Shown: positions 7,556-9,902 of the stretch, one piece after another | Layout of the letters: the number at the start of each line of letters is the position of its first letter | Numbering within the stretch: the first letter of the stretch is position 1 | NCBI GenBank assembly: GCA_027886785.1 | Contig: JAPCJV010000033.1 | Span: forward strand, 1-9,902 | Direction of reading: 5' to 3' | From: Nitrososphaerota archaeon | Lineage (GTDB): Archaea; Thermoproteota; Nitrososphaeria; Nitrososphaerales; CADDZS01 | DNA length: 9,902 nucleotides | Notes under the pieces: generated by a model | Told to the model about the DNA's origin: nothing | What the model saw: only the letters and a program-made list of their open reading frames with translations | Databases searched by the model: none | Program-made: the position numbers and the translations under genes

Positions 7556-8887
7556 TTGATTGTCGGTTTAGCTGCACGACTTATCCTCGCCCCCTTTTTC
7601 GCGCACCCGTTCGACATGAACGCCTGGTTCATCAATGGCCAGAATTTGCTAGATGGAAACCAATCACTACTTTACTTCTTAGTCCCGTACCGCTACTCCT
7701 TCTTCCTTTTTGTTTTTCCAGAAACTTGGCTCTTTAATCAATTGGCAAGCCACCTCCCGAGTTTCACTTTTCATATTTCCTCATTAGATCCCAGACTCAA
7801 CCCCGGGAGCCGTTGGGGAATTTCGGTAGTTCCGGGATTACTCTATGATTTTGTTCTTAAGTTGCCACTGATTGCTTCTGATGCTCTCGTGGCAGTGTTT
7901 ACTTATAGAATTGCAGTTCGCATATTCAGGGATAAAAATTCCGCAGCCATCGCGTCTGCTCTCTGGTTTCTTAACCCACTAGTTATCTGGGTGTCGTCGG
8001 GATGGGGGATGTTTGACACTCTACCCACACTTTTTACCGTACTTGCGTTATACTTCTCATTAAAAGGAAAATTTAGTCTGGCTGCTCTGATGCTCGTACT
8101 ATCGGCGTTGATGAAGTTCTACGCAATAGTATTGTTCGTTCCGTTTTTCATTTTAGTCTGGAGGAAATCGGGTGTTCGAGGCCTGGTGCTTCCATTGATC
8201 ACCACGACAGTTTCTCTCTCAGTTTCTGCAATCCCATTATTCTTCATATCTTCGCCATTGTCTTATGTTACGGCCTCATCCCCTTCCGCAGAATTTCAGT
8301 ATGCTGGACTATCCATCTGGACTCTTTTCTCCACCATCTTCTCGAACGCTAATTTTTCGTTGATTTCAGAGATTTTGATAGTGCTCGGAATGACCTTGAC
8401 GTATCTTGTTATTTTCCGAAGCAGGTCCCCTCTTCATGATTCTGTGACGACTGTTTGTTTTTTTCTAATCCCCATAATTGTTCTTCTGATGTTTTACAAG
8501 TTCGTTGGAGAGAACTACTTCGTTTGGATGATTCCGTTCTCCTCAATTATTGCAGTGAACATCAAGCGCATTAATCGAGCTCACTGGTCGATTTCTCTTG
8601 TCGCTTTTATTTCGAGTATCACTGACTCACTCCTACCTTACTACATGTTGCCGGTCTCACCGTGGATCGGAGGATTTCTCATAGCTGTCTTGGGTTTGGT
8701 CGCTTCAGACAGAGTTGCTCCAAATGGCACTGGAATTCAGGGCATAACATTTGGAAAAATATTTCTTTCAACTCTAGGAATCATTTCCTTCGGAATTCTT
8801 GTTCTAATGCTGATAACTACCGTTTCTCTAGTAAGGGAAGGGCGAAATCGAAAGGTAGAAAATTTGGCGAATGTGGTTCCGTCTTGA
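7556..8887 (+). CDS. Multi-spanning GT-C glycosyltransferase, GT87/mannosyltransferase-like
   Basis: 443 residues with around ten hydrophobic spans. The motifs match GT-C mannosyltransferase-like proteins. An acidic residue follows the first span (HPFDMNAW, 17-24). GWGMFDTLPTLF (149-160) is the family's conserved loop, usually seen as G-Q-F-D-x-L. A basic residue precedes a hydrophobic segment in ALMKFYAIVLFVP (184-196), and ENYFVWMIPF (319-328) corresponds to the conserved loop before the C-terminal spans. Expected role: adding a sugar from dolichol-phosphate-sugar to a lipid-linked glycan or surface polymer on the outer face, using the donor made by the upstream GT2. No ATG/GTG/TTG start lies upstream in frame. 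The frame is nevertheless open back to 7463 and would add a basic segment (KLLRLRLR) before the first helix, overlapping the end of the GT4 gene, so an unusual upstream start remains possible. It is 31 bp after the GT4 gene, in the same operon. Confidence 0.83.
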   Translation: MIVGLAARLILAPFFAHPFDMNAWFINGQNLLDGNQSLLYFLVPYRYSFFLFVFPETWLFNQLASHLPSFTFHISSLDPRLNPGSRWGISVVPGLLYDFVLKLPLIASDALVAVFTYRIAVRIFRDKNSAAIASALWFLNPLVIWVSSGWGMFDTLPTLFTVLALYFSLKGKFSLAALMLVLSALMKFYAIVLFVPFFILVWRKSGVRGLVLPLITTTVSLSVSAIPLFFISSPLSYVTASSPSAEFQYAGLSIWTLFSTIFSNANFSLISEILIVLGMTLTYLVIFRSRSPLHDSVTTVCFFLIPIIVLLMFYKFVGENYFVWMIPFSSIIAVNIKRINRAHWSISLVAFISSITDSLLPYYMLPVSPWIGGFLIAVLGLVASDRVAPNGTGIQGITFGKIFLSTLGIISFGILVLMLITTVSLVREGRNRKVENLANVVPS

Positions 8888-8903
8888 GTCAAAGAATCAT
8901 TTC

Positions 8904-8910
8904 TTTAAAA
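8904..8910 (+). promoter_or_regulatory. Possible TATA element giving a leaderless ribbon-helix-helix transcript
   Basis: TTTAAAA in the 44-bp gap after the GT-C gene is centred about 25 bp upstream of ATG 8932, the spacing expected for a leaderless archaeal transcript. A weak AGGA (8922-8925) 6 nt before the ATG would instead support translation from the upstream operon mRNA. The two readings are not exclusive. Confidence 0.4.
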
Positions 8911-8931
8911 CTAGGTTTTGCAGGATTCTGA

Positions 8932-9153
8932 ATGCTTCACTTGGCATCGTCATCTCAAAAGAAGTATGTTGTTGGTCTAGATGAAGATCTGTACCAATCA
9001 ATCAAAGAAATAATCAAGGGAAAGGGTTTTGCAGCAGTTGATGATTATGTTAACTATGTGCTTCGCATATCTATCGGCAAACAAAAAGAAGCCTTCGACC
9101 AAGAAGATACAGAGGCGATAACCGCTCGATTAAAGGCGCTGGGGTACATTTAA
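8932..9153 (+). CDS. Small ribbon-helix-helix (CopG/Arc-like) protein with C-terminal LGYI tail
   Basis: 73 residues. Residues 11-16 (KYVVGL) fit the N-terminal strand of a ribbon-helix-helix fold. DEDLYQSIKEII (17-28) is helix A, and VDDYVNYVLRI (36-46) is helix B after the turn GKGFAA. An acidic linker follows (53-61), and the protein ends in AITARLKALGYI. The strand-helix-helix pattern with D-E-x-L-Y is typical of archaeal CopG-like DNA-binding proteins that act as dimers. The terminal R-L-x-x-L-G-Y tail is shared with some of these small proteins and with many alkaline-phosphatase-superfamily proteins. It may regulate the glycosyltransferase operon or the facing phosphodiesterase gene (inference). 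An in-frame TGA directly precedes the ATG, so the start is firm. Its last 24 bp overlap the convergent phosphodiesterase gene. Confidence 0.75.
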   Translation: MLHLASSSQKKYVVGLDEDLYQSIKEIIKGKGFAAVDDYVNYVLRISIGKQKEAFDQEDTEAITARLKALGYI

Positions 9154-9902
9154 CTTCCAAATAGAATCCTCTTCTCGGATATTTTTAATGATTTGAGAGC
9201 CATCCACTGTGCTCGGGATCGGAAGTTTCATCATACCGAGAATCGTCGGAGTGATATCCTGTATTCGAAATTGTCCGGAAGAATTTGAAACCCCGCTTCC
9301 GAAATATGCGAAAATACCTGCCCGTTTATGAACCCCTTTTTTAGTCAGCAAAGGCTTTCCCGTGAGCTTACCATTATTCAATCGCGAAGAATCAATAGCC
9401 CAACTCTCATTAGCTTCGATCACGAATTGACCTATAGCCTTCTCCGAGTATTTGCCCCAAAAAATTTCGCTGGTTCTAAAGATGTTTCTCAGAAGGCCTT
9501 GCTGTTTCAATTCGTTTAGCTGCGAATAAAGTGTGTCCGACTCACTGATTTTCTCTTTTGATATTCGTATCCAAGCTACGGGCTCATTAATGCCAAATGA
9601 ACTGACAGGGGAGCTTAACTTGTTTGAATCATCTACCAAGAAACCACTTGTAGCTTGATTTTTTGTATATCTAAGGAGTCTTGGAAAATACCTTAGAGCA
9701 ATTTTGTAAATTCTGCTCGAAAATCCTGGCTTACTTAGCATATCCCAGTTAAAGCCTAGAGAGAACAGTATTCTCGATAGAATGGATTGCCTTGTAACTA
9801 AGTATCCTTTGAATTTCAGCCACTCGTTGATGAAAAACACATTATCAATTCGCCCGAAACCATGGTCCGAGACAATAATTAGGTGATCATCTTTGTCTAG
9901 TC
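9130..9902 (-). CDS. Alkaline-phosphatase-superfamily phosphodiesterase, C-terminal part
   Basis: 257 codons including the stop are visible, and the frame is open to the right edge, so the N-terminal half lies outside. An internal GTG at 9840 is not the start: the 20 codons before it encode HLIIVSDHGFGRID, which contains the superfamily's metal-binding Asp-His-Gly motif. Further on, GVHKRAGIFAYFGSG (near residue 190 of the visible part) supplies the late His ligand with the usual H-x-x-x-G-I-F pattern. RIQDITPTILGMMKLPIP followed by VDG is the typical C-terminal signature of type I phosphodiesterases and sulfatases. The missing N-terminal part should hold the nucleophile Thr/Ser. Expected role: metal-dependent hydrolysis of a phosphodiester (or sulfate ester), possibly on glycan or lipid-phosphate substrates given the neighbours; the substrate cannot be determined. 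The stop TAA at 9132-9130 lies within the ribbon-helix-helix gene. Confidence 0.88.
   Translation of the reverse strand, partial: LDKDDHLIIVSDHGFGRIDNVFFINEWLKFKGYLVTRQSILSRILFSLGFNWDMLSKPGFSSRIYKIALRYFPRLLRYTKNQATSGFLVDDSNKLSSPVSSFGINEPVAWIRISKEKISESDTLYSQLNELKQQGLLRNIFRTSEIFWGKYSEKAIGQFVIEANESWAIDSSRLNNGKLTGKPLLTKKGVHKRAGIFAYFGSGVSNSSGQFRIQDITPTILGMMKLPIPSTVDGSQIIKNIREEDSIWKLNVPQRL

Noticed and set aside
8662..8931. Plus-strand 89-codon open frame overlapping the end of the GT-C gene
   Set aside because: Alternative frame over transmembrane codons; Ser/Arg/Asn-rich translation without a fold, ending where the ribbon-helix-helix gene begins.
9130..9840. Phosphodiesterase starting at GTG 9840
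   Set aside because: The frame continues upstream to the window edge and encodes the conserved SDHGFG metal site, so GTG 9840 is internal.

Overview
The window most likely comes from an archaeon. The evidence is TATA-type promoter elements about 25 bp upstream of predicted transcript starts, genes with little or no Shine-Dalgarno sequence, a dolichol-phosphate-type family 2 glycosyltransferase with two C-terminal membrane helices, a membrane-anchored protein carrying the 'VTFxETGL...SWSxxLN' surface domain common in archaea, and a small ribbon-helix-helix protein. Base composition looks intermediate. Nitrososphaeria/Thermoproteota or Thermoplasmatota are the best guesses, but the sequence alone does not settle the phylum. 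No RNA gene, CRISPR array, insertion sequence or integration site was seen.

Layout. Left part, minus strand: a large secreted Ala/Ser/Thr/Gly-rich surface protein (1-1972). It runs off the left edge, so its C-terminus lies outside the window, and it has its own TATA promoter at about 2004-2020. After a 182-bp gap come two minus-strand genes that are probably co-transcribed: a membrane-anchored protein with three Ig-like domains (4055-5323), then a polytopic GT-C-like membrane protein (2155-3987). Centre: a 131-bp divergent intergenic region (5324-5454). Right part, plus strand: three tightly packed glycosyltransferase genes, namely GT2 (5455-6378), GT4 (6379-7524) and a multi-spanning GT-C/GT87-like protein (7556-8887). 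A short ribbon-helix-helix gene (8932-9153) follows. Right edge, minus strand: an alkaline-phosphatase-superfamily phosphodiesterase (9130-9902, N-terminus outside the window) that converges on and overlaps the ribbon-helix-helix gene. No gene-free stretch exceeds 300 bp.

How the genes may work together (inference). The locus looks like a cell-surface glycan and surface-glycoprotein island. The GT2 enzyme would charge a dolichol-phosphate carrier. The GT4 enzyme would extend a lipid-linked sugar on the cytoplasmic face. The two multi-spanning GT-C-like proteins would add sugars from lipid-phosphate donors on the outer face. The two surface proteins carry 9 and 13 N-glycosylation sequons in the parts visible here and are plausible acceptors. 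The phosphodiesterase could process phosphorylated or lipid-linked intermediates. No AglB-type oligosaccharyltransferase is visible, so transfer to protein would rely on a gene elsewhere.

The most unusual features concern gene boundaries. The GT2 and GT4 genes share one reading frame and are separated only by a single TAA. All three glycosyltransferase genes lack an ATG start. The ribbon-helix-helix and phosphodiesterase genes overlap tail to tail by 24 bp in codon register, so that each stop codon is the other gene's Leu codon.
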